The notes beneath the pieces were generated by a model. The model was not told the DNA's origin. It ran no database searches and saw nothing but the letters and a program-made list of their open reading frames with translations. Below are positions 11,156 to 23,865 of a DNA stretch of 64,000 nt, piece by piece (position 1 is the stretch's first letter; each line of letters opens with the position of its first letter). This stretch comes from Ceratodon purpureus (lineage: Eukaryota > Streptophyta > Bryopsida > Pseudoditrichales > Ditrichaceae). The DNA is taken from the NCBI GenBank assembly GCA_014871385.1, contig CM026426.1, positions 96,870,861 through 96,934,860 of the forward strand, in the 5' to 3' direction. Both the position numbers and the translations under genes were made by a program.

Positions 11156-12935
11156 CAAATTGAAGCCCATACATGCACTTAATTGTATTCATGTCTGCTG
11201 CAAGGTGCCACTCCACATTGAATTCTCCAACTCCGGCGACATGTAGTATCTGGCCATCTGACTGTGCTGCAATCAGAGTTAGTAAGTTCGACTTGCCAAA
11301 TATCCAGGAGAGAACATTTTAGGACTCCTTCTCGACCTGGAACATGGCAACTGGCCAAATCTCCTGCTTGGATTGCACTGAGAAGTACCTCTCGTGGTCC
11401 ACTTGAATGTCAGCGTCCAAAGCCCTGTTCATCAACGTGATGCTCACACGTTCAAATTTCATCACGTTTACAATCTCCGCCTCATCCAGTGTGAGGACAA
11501 ATATCAACGGAGCCCCTTCCAACTGTGCAAGAATCTCCTCACGTGAGAATGTTTGTGTAATGCCATTGAATTTGCTTTCTTTGTTAAAGAGACACAATGC
11601 AGTTGCTGGCACCAAACGGACATTCACCTTTGCTGCCAACAGGATGAGAAGAGGATGCATACCTAATTCTGTGATGCCATAGAAGATCACCATGCTCTGC
11701 TGGACCACCTCAAGGTCCGTGAATAGCGAGTTCTTTTCATCTAAGACCACCTCCTTTTGCACCTCCTCGGATTTCTTGCTTTTCTTCAACACAGTTGGCA
11801 GCTCCATCCTTCCCTCAGCGTGGTAGTACTGGCCAATAAATTGTGGCAAGTTTGCATTTAGCTCTTGCCGAAGCCTTCTAACTTGGTAGGGACTAGGTAG
11901 TATGTTGGATTTCACATCCTTGGTCAAAGCCCGAACTGGATTCTTCACGGCTTGGTACATAGCACCATTGCCTCGATAAGACACTCCTACTTGGTTGTAG
12001 GCAGCAAGAATATTACCCGGCCCTACACTTTTTCCAATTGCCTTGAGGACGTTACTAGCAATCTTTGTCTTAACATGCTCCATAGATGGTTGAGTTGCGA
12101 GGGTTAGACCTTCATGCCTAGACAATATCTTTGCTAACGCTATAGCAGTTCCTATTTGGGAGGCTTTATCCCTATGAAGTTGCTCCTTTTCATGGTTGAC
12201 CCGGTTGTTGTCGTTGACAGCATCCACGAGATAAGGTTGCAAATGCGTCCTAACGAGCTTCACTCTGACGGTTTTGCCCACCCTGAACCATGATTCAACT
12301 CATGAATCCCCTTGAGCGGTTGAGCCCTACATCGCATCCCCATAGACGTGTCCTTCAAAGGGATGGGCCCCTCATATAGGCGCTTACTTGCTTGCTGCCA
12401 GCGACGCACCTCGGTCTCCAAGCCCTGCACCGTCACCTTATAATTTCTCTCCATGCTACTCATCTCGCCATGAATAGTCTCCAATTCAATCCGCAGTTGC
12501 ATGCATGTATCCTCAATGTCCCTGTAATGGTCAAGCCTTTCTTTACTGCCAGCAAGGTCGTCTCTCACCTTCCTCAGTTCTTCTTCAAAATGTCGGCACT
12601 GCATTTCCAACTCACGCCGTGTAGGTCCTCCTCCATCAACGACCCCCAATCTGCGTGCATATTCGTACAGACCTTGTTGTCCATGACATATGAATTCCAG
12701 GCAATCCCTAAAGAGTTTTGAATGGAGGTGGCATCCCTGTTCCTGGATCAACCGGGTAAATGCTGCCATCGATCCACAAGTCAATGTTTGTATCTCCAGC
12801 TGCCTTTCGTCCTGGAAATGTTAATGGGCAGGGTTGCTCGGATCGCAATGAACCTCTCCTAACAACTGGTGCATAGCGTGGATCAAGACAAAATTGGGGA
12901 CGGTAGCTTGAAAGCTCCGCCACTCTTGCTGCCAT
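11156..12935 (-). pseudogene. Family X transposase-like gene, copy 1 (3'-truncated)
   Basis: The copy starts at ATG 12935 (MAARVAEL...) and is collinear with copies 2 and 3. The N-terminal block runs to NIDLWIDGSIYPVDP; a frameshift near 12710 (FKTL/RDCLEFICHG) leads into a coiled coil (ELEMQCRHFEEELRKVRDD). A second frameshift lies near 12275; then come QLHRDKASQIGTAIALAKIL, LRQELNANLPQFIGQYYHAEG, KNSLFTDLEVVQQSMVIFYG, APLIFVLTLDEAEIV and TLMNRALDADIQ. A TAG at 11319-11321 interrupts, but the same frame continues (NVLSWIFGKSNLL, NVEWHLAADMNTIKCMYGL) to about 11156, where similarity ends before the CxYC knuckle. The segment about 11663-11534 begins GTATGC and corresponds to intron 2 of copy 3; it happens to be open. 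There is no intron at the position of copy 3's intron 1. Confidence 0.75.
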
Positions 12936-13740
12936 CAAGAGTCCAGAAATCCAAAGTAGTGCGACCCAACTCTCAGTGGCTCGGATCGGACTGGAAGTAT
13001 GAAGAAATACGTTCTTAAGATTGCCAAATACCCAAAACTTCAGAGTTTTCAACAACCAAATCCTATACCATAGCCACTCAAGGAAATTGCAAAATAAAAT
13101 GAAGAGCATCATCCACCCTAGTACAGGCCATGCACAACCCGAACTTCTCATAGAGAAAACGACACTTACAGTATGTCTTCAGTCCACAGCAGTAGGAGTT
13201 GCAAGAACACCCTTCCAATGCTTGCTGCTCGAATTTGTAATTGCTGCCAGCGCGTATCTGTATAAACATGCTCACAGGTTTAGTTGTCACTCTTTCCCTT
13301 GAATTCCTTGAATTCCACCTTAGAATTGGGTCTTTGGTTCTGCAACACCCAAATTCTACGCACCCAACTTTGATTCACCCCATTCCTAGGTGGTGAGACC
13401 AGCCTCGTCCCAACCAAGCTTCATGGCTTCTTCCCGTTGTGGCACCAAACTTCGAATCTTGAAACGGTTGACACCAATCTCCTGTCATCTCTCCTTTGAC
13501 TTGGGCTTCAAGGTCGGTAAATGCGACGAGTCGTGGTTCACCAAACAACGGAGCCACCTCGGCGCCACTAGGCACACCGACCCCGCCCCGCAACCCCATC
13601 TTGATACCATTAAGACGCATTCTTAACTCCGCAAGCAGCGGCTCTGTCATCCGCTGCCAGCGCCAGAGGTCGTTTTGGGCAGGGGGTTCACCTAATTTGG
13701 GCAGGCTTACACGGCGTTTTAGAGACTTGTTGTTGCACAA
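12936..13740 (-). pseudogene. Upstream module of family X copy 1, with CXC-like cysteine cluster
   Basis: Two minus-strand segments recur in the same order before copy 2 at 50.6-51.45 kb, so they belong to the repeated unit. The distal one (13740-13375) reads LLAELRMRLNGIKMGLRG and VAPLFGEPRLVAFTDLEAQ. The proximal one (13290-13078) is Cys-rich: ALEGCSCNSYCCGLKTYCKC followed by RFLYEKFGLCMACTRVD. The pattern C-x-C-x3-CC-x4-YC-x-C-x8-C-x2-C resembles the tesmin/TSO1-like CXC (CRC) DNA-binding domain. That is my reading of the spacing, not a search result. Whether these segments splice to the ATG at 12935 is unknown. Confidence 0.4.
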
Positions 13741-13754
13741 AATTAGTAAAGGTC

Positions 13755-14207
13755 GTGATGATGCTGAATCTTGATATTGCTGAAGGAACTATTGAACGTT
13801 ATTGCGGCCATTTAGCTGGAAATATCAACGGGGGTTTGCAACAGCGATTGTCTCCTAGGCGGGAGCAACCACCGCCACCAAGTGAAAATGTAATACCTGC
13901 CACGGCACCGAGACCCACGCCAAGTCATGGTGGAAATATAGACCTAGCCGAGACACTATAGAAGCAAGTTCTTTTGTTAGCCGATGAGGTGGCTAGGGAC
14001 ACAGTTATGATGGAACACTTAGTCACTAACTTTAAGCAAACTCTTGGGAGATTGAGAAGAATAAAAGCCGAAATTCAATCGTGTTCATTGCATCCAACGG
14101 CAGGAACTCCAGCATTCTACCCTGTTTTGGATGGTCAAGGATTTAAGCTTGGAAGACAAAAGGATTTCTTAGAACGTCCATGGAACCCAGTGTCTCGGCG
14201 GTTGTAG
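13755..14207 (+). pseudogene. Short unrecognised coding remnant
   Basis: A single frame runs from 13755 to 14207 with one TAG at 13959-13961. The first part is Pro-rich (PPPPSENVIPATAPRPTPSHG). The second is helical and charged (LADEVARDTVMMEHLVTNFKQ, GRLRRIKAEIQ). I do not recognise it. The continuous frame across a single stop suggests a real but broken gene or exon. It lies head-to-head with the family X copy 1 module. Confidence 0.3.
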
Positions 14208-14309
14208 GTAGGAGATGCATAACCACAGTATGTTTTCCCAAAAGGGAATAGTAACACAGTCCTAAAGCGTGATCTATACTCTTGGTTTAGGGTTAGGCAT
14301 TCACAGCCC

Positions 14310-14666
14310 ATGTCCTTCTTTCACTCATATAAGCTTATTGTTTCTGAACTTCTCTATAGTTCCACCTTATCCGCATCGTTCTTTGCAATGCTTTTGGTAG
14401 TGCATATCGTTGTCAACGGACTTACCGATTGGCTATTTATTTTTCTGTTCGTCTTGTCATTCTGCGTTTTTCTTTGGTTTTGCGACGCTCTAAGGGCAAG
14501 GCATAGTCAGTCAACGCCTGACCATGGCAGAGGAAGCATGGGGGGTGGTCAAAGATTTAGCAAGTGCGTCAATGCGGTGGGCAGACCGAGATTGACTGGG
14601 CGATTGAGGCGACTTTTTCCAATGTTAGAGCCGGATGATTGTCGGGTTCATGTTACCGGTATTTGA
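14310..14666 (+). CDS. Possible small membrane protein
   Basis: Open frame of 118 codons whose residues 15-62 form two hydrophobic stretches (SASFFAMLLVVHIVVNGL and LFIFLFVLSFCVFLWFC), followed by a basic, Gly-rich tail. It could be a two-helix membrane protein, a 3' exon of the remnant just upstream, or a chance frame. No family recognised. Confidence 0.2.
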   Translation: MSFFHSYKLIVSELLYSSTLSASFFAMLLVVHIVVNGLTDWLFIFLFVLSFCVFLWFCDALRARHSQSTPDHGRGSMGGGQRFSKCVNAVGRPRLTGRLRRLFPMLEPDDCRVHVTGI

Positions 14667-16232
14667 CCCGATTACTACCCACCGCTTCAGAACTTGCAGC
14701 TATGGCTACTGGGACAGACTCATGAGACACTCGTTGGGTTCTCCACAATTTTCATTTTGCATTAGGGGAAGAGGAAGAGCATAACATGAGCAGTTTTAGT
14801 CTGAAGTAGAGATGCAAGTTAGCGGAGCACGGCCAGGGTTACTTTACCAGGCCGACGTACCTATCCTTTGGATTTCTTTAATCCTTGAGAGCGTAGTGTT
14901 TCATATGTTATCTAATATTTTAATAAAATAGTGTCACCTGTGACACTGACTCAGTAACAGAGTCATGGTCCTTTTTATGTATAACACATATTTGTGACAC
15001 TCCTTATTGTATGATGTGTCTTTATTTTGGTTGTTTTTTATATCCCCTACGCTGTCATCCAATGACAGTACATTCTTATGATGCCTTCTAACATGTATTA
15101 GAAATGACACGTCGAAAGGAAAAACAAATAAGGGCGTTGTAGAGAAATCATTGAGTCCATAGTAAAGTACACATGAATAGTATAGTGCAAAATACGAGCG
15201 ATTTTTATAAGTTACTTTCAGTTTACTTTTGTTATGAATAATAATTTTGTTATAGCAAATTTATTTTTCTCATTTTCACCCACATATAATTTATTTTTGC
15301 ATATATATTTATATATATTATCTTAGAAACACTTCATGTGTAACACATCATTTCTTATATTTAATTCTTTAATATATTTCCACCTTCTATTTCGAAGACA
15401 TGATATTTAAGTGTTTAGATGTGAATAATAATCACCTAGCTTTTGCTATTATTTTACTTTTTTTAAACATTCTCTACAGTAAGTTTATTTTCTTATATAT
15501 AGTTGGGCATATTTATCTTAAAATCTAGTTCACACCATCACTCTTATTGACATATTTCTCTTTACATACATGGGAAAACTATTTTCTCTCATCGTGAGTC
15601 ATATGTTTTTTATTTTCTACATTTATCTTACATTTTTCGATACATTCCTTATCACCATACTTTTTTTTTTATTATTTTTTTTCCCATAAGTCCTTTATTA
15701 TTTATTCAATTATATGATTATTTTAATAGTGTATTTTCCGGGTTTTTTTTTATTTTTATTTTTTAATTGCCAAAGTATCAACTAAAAGTAATGGACTGGA
15801 GATATCGATGATAAGTACGTTTAGATTAATTAAGATAACAATCTTATTAAAGTGGAGGCGACCTCAAAGCCGCCATTGTCTCAGTGTTGTCATCCTCATC
15901 TGCACCCCTGCTTGGTTCTGCGTAAAACACTACTGAACAGCACAATGGCCTTACCATTGTGTTGTTCCCAAAATATGTACAATAAGGGAAGAGATGGAGC
16001 TAAATATCTGCAACAACACCTAGGTGCTTTGGAACTTATAATGTCAACGGCACATAATTCATAATGTTCAGCACTACCAGGAGTGTCAGCTTAGTCAGAA
16101 AATGGTCATATGATTATCTGTATGAACAGAATTTACAATGGCACATGTCAAGAGTGGTTCCCAATGTCACATGATTTGTTCCTAAGTAACACCTATGACA
16201 TTGAAGTAAGGCATATCGTGACACTAATGTTC
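14667..16232. other. Spacer with inverted GTGTCAC repeats
   Basis: No supportable gene. GTGTCAC-CT-GTGACAC (14931-14946) is a perfect 7-bp inverted repeat. It is followed at once by TGACTC-x7-GAGTCA (14946-14964). GTGTCAC or TGACAC recurs to the right (about 15000, 15060, 16080-16230). The middle (15120-15850) is A+T-rich. Confidence 0.5.
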
Positions 16233-19200
16233 TCAGGAAATCTCTGCGCAACTATCTGGCGATGACATTACAGTCTTCGGACACACACTAAAAGGAAGTA
16301 AATATCGGACATCAAGAGTGGCAAGGTTTAATTCCTTTGCCAGGAGGGACAAAATCTGGATATTGACATCCTTCGTCCAAAATGGCTCCACAAGCTTCGT
16401 CAGTAATTGAGCTTCCCTGTCCTCCATCTTCCAAGCACGAAACTGTGACATCAACAACGCTGTAGATTAGAACATGACATTCATTCCCTACTAACCTACC
16501 TCAAACAGTGTTTAGTGTCACAGTGTCAGGGTCTAATTTTTACCTTCAAGTAAGTGAGGGCGTTCCGAATTGTGTGCTGTTCGTATTCGTAGTGGCCGGG
16601 CTGCTGGGCAACCTGCTCACTTACCACAAGCACATCATATACACTCACTCCCCTTTGAGTTTGCCATGCATGGCTAATGATCTGAACGAACTCGGAGTGT
16701 CGTCTAATAGGGTGGTGGCACTCACCATAGTAGGAGTTGAAGTGTAGCACTCTTTAGAATTAGAAGACCAAGAGGGACGAGTGGTCATTCCCGACCCACG
16801 GTAGTATCAACTCTCGGACTTCATGGACCAAGACAACCTTTGCGGGCTGCAAGAACACGGTTGCCCATCTTTGAAGTGTTGTTTTCCCTTGTAGTACAGT
16901 TGTGTAGCACGAACTAACCCTCAATGTAACAAACTGAATCTCTGGCCGCGTCCTCTCCGTGCATTGGAATTATAATCGGGACATAACAAGGTCGACAATA
17001 TCATTCGCGAGGCGGGTACGCACACGCATGAGGTCGCAAATTTCACTGAACTTCACCTCAATTTCCTTACCCTTGTTGTTGTAGAAGACAACCTTGTCGG
17101 CTCCATCGCCCTTCCCTTCACGCCCGGGCAGAGAAATCAGTAGTTCCTCTATATGCAAATGCTTGTAAGCGTCTAGGAGCGTCATTGACAAGATTTTGTC
17201 AACCGAAGCAAACTCAAGGTGAGGCCAAGGGTCTATGTGAACTAGTTCTGCACCCTCCGCAACGTCACTGTGGATTATAGAATGTGTGGTCGCTTCAACG
17301 ATCCGTGACTCTCCCCCGCAAATTGACTGAGATAGAGTCACCAAACTGATAGTGACGACATCTAGCTCTTCCTGCTTGTTGAAGGCATCCCTACATATAA
17401 GGGAATGTCTATTGTGGCGGTACAGTGTTCCGAATCCACAGAGGTTGGCGACACTATTACGACATGTCTGAAACTAGGGCACTGCGTGAACTCGTCACCT
17501 CGGAGATTTAAATCTTCCCCACGGTGAGCTGTATTTTTAAATTGGATCAGTGTTAGGAGTGTATCCTCTCCTGTTGTAACTTCCTCCTTATTTACCATGA
17601 GAACTGTCATTTCAGGCAATATTGACCCTTTCTCCACCCCTACAGTGGGTTCTTTGACCCCTAGGAGGTTCGGGGTATACGTAGAAGGAGCACACGATAG
17701 ATGTAGATCTTTACCAGGCCTCGGCGGTATAACAATAGCACCACTGCCCTCGTCAACTGTAGTGTCAGGGAAATTAGTGTCACAATTCACATCATTCATC
17801 CGATCCGGCAATGTCTCACTGTCACTGTCACGTTTAATCCATGTAGTCAGTGTCACGACATGGTCACGTAAACTCTCTGACGATGGGACATCCTCTGTCC
17901 CAGGTAGTTTGGCTAATTCGGAGGCACACGTATGCCACCGCTGGTTGTCTTCACTCTTCATAGTGTCCTCTAGGTTGTATAACATTTTGAAGAGTTTAAG
18001 ACGCATCGGCGCTACAACATGACTCACAACCGGCGCCGTCTTGGCCCAGAACCACCCTATATCAATGTCTTCCCGTGTTTTCAATGCCTTATGCCACTCT
18101 TTTGCGATATCGGTCAACTATTCGTGATCCGTGACCGTCCATGCCCTCCTGAATTGAGTATGGTTAGCAGCAGCAAAATCCTACAAGGCCCGCATTTGGA
18201 CACCGCGGATCCAGCTCATCATAGATTGAACAATCTCTTCCCCATGACCGCTACGCACTTTCTCCTTGTCCGCGCATACATCTTGACAAAGTGATTCTCC
18301 AATTGGAAATCCAATACCCACGTATTGATATCGTCCCTCCGCAATAAACATAGACAATGCGCGCTTCATGTTCATTGAAATCTCGCACTCCTCTTTCATT
18401 TCTTCCTCCGTTAGTCCGTATGTAGGGCATGACAGCTGCCTGTACGAGCCATGGGGTATTCAGAAGAAAACCCTGAAGAGGTAGAGCATATGATGTGGAA
18501 GGACATTTTCCACACGATTGGCCAGTAGAACCTCCCGGACAACATTCGCCTCTGGCACTGCAGAAGGTTTGAAAAAATCTCATAAAGTTTCCCGAATATG
18601 TAACATAATTACAATATTTTTTATTCAAATTCATTAATTAAAATATTATAATATCACAACAATGAATGGGTACGAAACACTTACCGTCGTGTCTTTAGGG
18701 AAGAGTGAGCAGTTGCTCCAAAAAGTATGGAGAGGCTTGTATAACACGCCATTTCGGGCACCATCCCCATCGCACATCTTCAGCCAGTGGTCCATTTTTT
18801 GTTCTAAAATTGAGTTGGGCCTGCTCAACTCTGTTTTCGTGCCAAAGCCTTAGTTTATTACATCGGATTGACAGACCTCTATCATAATCTGCTACGTCCT
18901 CCACTGTCTCGAGTAGTGAGTCGATGCACTTACTAACCTCGTCCACTAACTCAAACTTCAAAGGCCGTTTCTTATCACCCAGCAGAATTTCAGGAAGACA
19001 ACGTCATATACCATTTGTAGCCATAGTCCATGGCAAGAATCCCTAAATCGTGACACTCTGACACCGGGACATTAAAAATGAAACCTTGTCAACATTAGAA
19101 TGTATGGTTCAAGAGGTTCTTACTTTTCGTTGACTCCACCATTATGTGATCCGCATGAGACGGTCCTTCAATGCGTTTGTATGGACCACGTCATTCCTCT

Positions 19201-20719
19201 TTGCCACGAATTTGTCTCCACTACTACAGTCCCAAGACCATGGTAGAGTAACCTCCCCTTCAAAATCCCGCATCTCATACAAAGGCGGCATGGGTGGTTC
19301 CTTTGACTTCTTCAAGATAGGGCTATCTTCGTCAAATTCCACAGCACCCTTGCAATGACACTAAATATGTATCTTTTCCAAGCGCATGAATTTTTCCAGA
19401 CCCTCTTCTGCTTTGGCGAGTAGATCTCGATGAAATGTAAAAGGACCCGGACTATCTATCCCCTCTGCCCAGTACGCTCGTAGATCAGGACCAACCCAAC
19501 CAATTTCCACTCCAGATCACCATAGAAGGAACTCTCTCTTTTAGTCATTCCGGCAATAACATCTCCATTTGATTCAGTTCGCATGAAGGGAGACTCTGTT
19601 CATTGTGTAAAAGCTTGACATTGTGACACTGCACATGAGCAGGTCCAAAACTACTACCATCCCATACTCTAGTTTGCAGAGAATTTGTCACTGCAATACT
19701 AGGCAATCTAAGCTGGATTCTTTCCCGTAGTGTTGAAATCGCTCTTTCTTTTATACTCTGCAAATTAGATATGCAAAGACTCACCTCTTCAGAAGAACTG
19801 TTGTCGAACTTCAATTGCTTTGTCGGTCCCTCCCCCTGCTGTCCTTGCACTGATACGTGAAAAGATCCATCCATCTCCATACTCCCCATCACGTTATCCT
19901 CCAAGTCCAATGCAGCTTAATCCTCTGTTTTCAACGAAACATCTATGGGGTCGAGGTTAACTTCGCCTGCACCAATGTCACAGCGCGTCGCCTCATCTCC
20001 TTTCCGCTTACTCCTGAAAAGCCCGTCTAGAGACGTTGCATTTCCCTGGTCCTCCCCTGTTATCCTCTGAACTTGCAGGTCCTTCACAGCCCGAATCTGC
20101 AAAGCAATGTCTCTTTTGGGAGGGGGATTGCCTCCCTTGGTCTTCTTTGTCCCTGCTTCCTGCTTTGAACTCCCGCTCTGAGGCAATTTCTTCGGTACTA
20201 ATTTCCTTTGCTTTCCATTCTCGTTCGGTGGCCCCTTACCTCTCGCAACGACCTCTAGCAGCACCTCCTTCCAAATCAAATTAGCAGGCACTAAACCGTG
20301 ATCTCCCTCACCTGCAATGTCACCATCGTCCCCTTTGTCTTCTACAGTAGCAGTAGCAGCAGGGAGGCGGCCCTCTTTCTTCGCGGCGCCATTCTTCTTC
20401 GACAAGACTTCTACCTTCTTCCCTTCTCCGGACTTCAAGTCGGGGTAAGGGAGCACAGTGCCATCCTCCCGTGGGGGTACTTTGCATTTTTGCAGCCATC
20501 AATAAATCTATGTCGATTGAACATCATCTTATTCGAGAACGAATCTGCACCACAGTAGATACACACAAAGAACCGACGCCCGCTGCCCGGCTTCCTCTCA
20601 CCTTTCGCCATTGTGGCGAATTCCTCTATCAAATCCGTAACACGTCTCTCGCTTGGATATGTAACATTAAACGATGCAGAATAAATCTCCACCTTTAGTG
20701 TCACAGGTTCTGGGTCCAT
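16233..20719 (-). pseudogene. Decayed C2HC-finger / Ulp1 (C48)-like protease gene
   Basis: Collinear minus-strand coding remains start at ATG 20719. First is a C-x2-C-x13-H-x5-C finger (CIYCGADSFSNKMMFNRHRF), then a frameshift at a C5 run near 20480, then a Lys/Gly-rich linker (20456-19545, stop at 19917). Further exons include 18961-18685, ending at a donor ACG|GTAAGT, with acceptor CTTCTGCAG near 18559 and a Cys cluster (ARGECCPGGSTGQSCGKC). The long block 18399-17362 has stops; a frameshift near 17385 leads into the C-terminal domain: RTRLANDIVDLVMSRL, LPWVGNDHSSLLVF, VLHFNSYYGE, VAQQPGHYEYEQHTIRNAL. Ulp1/SENP proteases have WLND, a catalytic His (usually HW), Asp, a Gln and DCG in this order. 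Here the Cys position reads EYE, and TAA codons interrupt at 16970 and about 16765. A last exon with stop at 16233 is likely. SUMO-protease ancestry is inferred from motif order. Confidence 0.6.
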
Positions 20720-23700
20720 ATTGCCGGGAGTGTACTGAAGAGTTTGAGATCCCTAGGCCGGACAACTTAGAGTTACGTACGTAAGATACCGGAAGTTGTT
20801 CCGCAAACCGACGGGTGCACCACAAGGTCTAGGGCAGTAGACGACCCAATAGTACCAAGCTTCGTCCCCATAACTAACAAAGTCTCCGCAGAGTGAACAG
20901 AACTAATCGTTAGTAGTTGATTGTGGATAATGTCTGGTCCTACGTAGTATGGCACCCAAAAACCTAAGAACACCGAAGTGAACAGAAAATAGAAGACGCT
21001 CAATGAGGATCCAAGACAATCCACCTCAGAAGAGAGACGGTGATGTTCAACTTACGCTAGAAATGTTGATGAAGGAGAATGGCAAGGAACGAAGACCGAT
21101 CTAGAAATTAGGGTTTTGTACCTTGGAATAGTCCAAAAACAGGATTCCCATTTTTGGGAGGCTTCAATGTTGCACCTTCTAACAACGCGGAAGCCAATGA
21201 AACCACCCGTCACTTCTACCATGTTTAGGGAATTCAATCAGCTATTCTACGAAGGCGAAATTGAAGAAGCAAGTTTCGGACAAGAACATTACCTGGGTTT
21301 GTTGGGTCTTCGATTGATCCACCCTCTTAGACCGTGAGTCTAGCGTAAATGCGCTTGTAGAAAGAGGTCTCATCGCCCCGTACAATCTTCATCATTGAAA
21401 ATTTATTTCTCCACTCAGTTGTGCCGAGTAGATGGCAATTCAGCGCCCTAACTGCAGTCCTTTGAATCCAATTGCATTGTTTCCTATACCCTAGTCCACA
21501 CCTTTGATTGGTATATCGATCTGCAATATTCACAATATTGACAGCAAATATGCTATTGTTGCAGGCGAATATGAAGGAATGCGAAGATTAGCGCTTTGAA
21601 ATACTGAAACTCTAAACTGTGTTCCCCCAAAAAACCTGCAACACTACTTTGTATGTACTCAGAACATTGTCTGCAATGTTTTTTAGATCGGGCAGTCCGG
21701 GTCAATGTTCTTGTCGGGCAGTGTCACATATCTAGGGCAGTGTTTCGTGAATGGCAGTGTCTTGCGCGGCAGGGAACAGTGTTTCGTGACATTGCGTTAT
21801 TACCCAATCCCAATTTTACAACAATCGCGGGGCTAGGGGCAAAATTGCAACGCCGACGTGGACGGCCACGGAGGCCGCCGAGGCGCGGGTCCACCAACCC
21901 TACCCTTTGCTACATTGCAAATAGCGTTCTCCCTTCAATTCATCCTTACCTAGAGCGCTTTGCTTGAGGCACTTCCAAGTTTGGTGGGGACTCCATTTTA
22001 AGTATCAGAGCGTGAATTTAAGAGAATCTAGTTGATTGTTTTGGTTTGTTGTCAATATTAAAAGAGGATTACCGTTCCCGTTATACTTTTATAAACAATG
22101 TGTTCAGTCTATGATGCCATCGTAGCTCTTTGGTATCTTGAATGACTAGATAAGATTATGAGATAAGGTGAAAATGTTTCTAAATCAAAATGAGAATTCA
22201 AAATTGTTAATGATGGTCATGGATATGAACAAATCAGATTTTCCTATCTCTTGGGTGTTTACATTTTGATACATGGATCTTTTCGGGTATACTTTACAGA
22301 GCCCATGCGGCAGCTGTAGCCATTACAACTACTAATCTTGTTAGCAAGATTGTTGCAATCGTATCAGAAGTAAGCTACATAATGCCAGGTTTTTTGTTAG
22401 CTTCTATTTTACATAGCTTGTGTCATAGTAATCTTTCAGATTTGCTTTCTCCTTCAAGTTCTATTGTTTGATCTCATTTATGCATGTCTAATAGGATAAT
22501 TTCTGAATTTTTTTGTGATATATATTTTGCTATTTCTACTCTTAACCAGGCGTGCATCAAGCTGATGCAGATGAAGGCCCACTTCAAATCATAAGAATTA
22601 GAACTTTCATTAGATAGTTAAATCTAGACTTTTACTAAATAGTTATTTCTAAGTAGTTATTAGTCGACTTTTTTTGAGTAGTTATTAATGGATTTCACAT
22701 AGTGGTTCATCTTGAAGACACTTTAAGGTGACATCATCCTCACCAATTCGCCGTTCTTCCTATAATTTGAAGGTACAACACCTACTCATCTTGAAATTTT
22801 AGTTTCATAACATATTGAAGTTTTGTAATGAGTGAAGTTTTTTTTTATGGCTTCTTGAGGTCTTTTGCTGTGTGTAGTTGTACGTGATTGAATGAATATA
22901 ACAATGTTATTGAAGGAGTAGAATAATAGAAGGGAGTATTTCTTAGGTTTTGTGGATATTGATAACAATATTTGATATTCATGTACTAAAACTTATTTAT
23001 ACCTTAGAAGAATTTATTTTCTCTACCAATAAATTGTAAATAGATTCTAATTTCCATAGGTTCTTCATCCTTAATAACATTTTTATATTACATTTAATCA
23101 TATACCATATTTACACATAATACAAAACCTCAAATTGCCATGAAAATTCAACTTTGACAATAATTTTATTTTACATATAGTTTAATAATTTTATTGCAGA
23201 AATTTAAATATGTTTTTGATTAACCTTATATTATTCACTAATTGTTGATTGGGATTTAGATTTGAAGGAATAGGTTCCAAAATCCTAAGCCAAAGACAAC
23301 AAAAATGAGCAAGAATGTATAATCAGAAGAAGTTTTGGAATGTTGAAAATCAAGAGATTGAAGTGAAGGATGAGGATACAAAGATTATGTAGCTACTCAA
23401 TCATTTAAAAAATTACCATTTTTATTATTTTCTAATTTTTTCACTTTCCATGCATTTAACTTTTTTGTTTTCTTAAAATCATTTTTAGAAATAAACTCCC
23501 TTTTTAAATATTGTTTTCCTTATCTTTCGTTTTACTTTTTGTACAATTTTTGCATATATTTTACGGTAAATTTTACTTTCCTATTCTTTTTAATATTTGG
23601 TATTGTTTGTACTTTACTTAAGTTTTTTGTTGTTTTACTTTTTTTCCATACATGTTTTAATTTTCTTACTGGATTACTTTTACCATTTTAATTTACTTTT

Positions 23701-23865
23701 TACATATTTTTTTTATCCTTTGTACGTATTTTCTTTGTCCACATTCACACTATTTGCAATAGCCAAAATAATGGGGATTGGCCAATTTAACCAATATGAC
23801 GTCTACCACTAAGTCTCTCAGGACTTTGGTTCTATTTAAGTGGGCTAACATTAATTTCTGAAAAC
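20720..23865. other. Spacer, no supportable gene
   Basis: The first kilobase is 5' of the Ulp1-like gene and has AGGGTTTTG near 21110. Around 21690-21790 short GGCAGTGT and GTTTCGTGA motifs repeat. A G+C-rich patch at 21840-21890 precedes strongly A+T-rich DNA. Open frames here are short and unconvincing. Confidence 0.5.

Noticed and set aside
20773..21024. Minus-strand hydrophobic 83-codon protein
   Set aside because: It lies in the upstream region of the Ulp1-like gene and has no supporting context.
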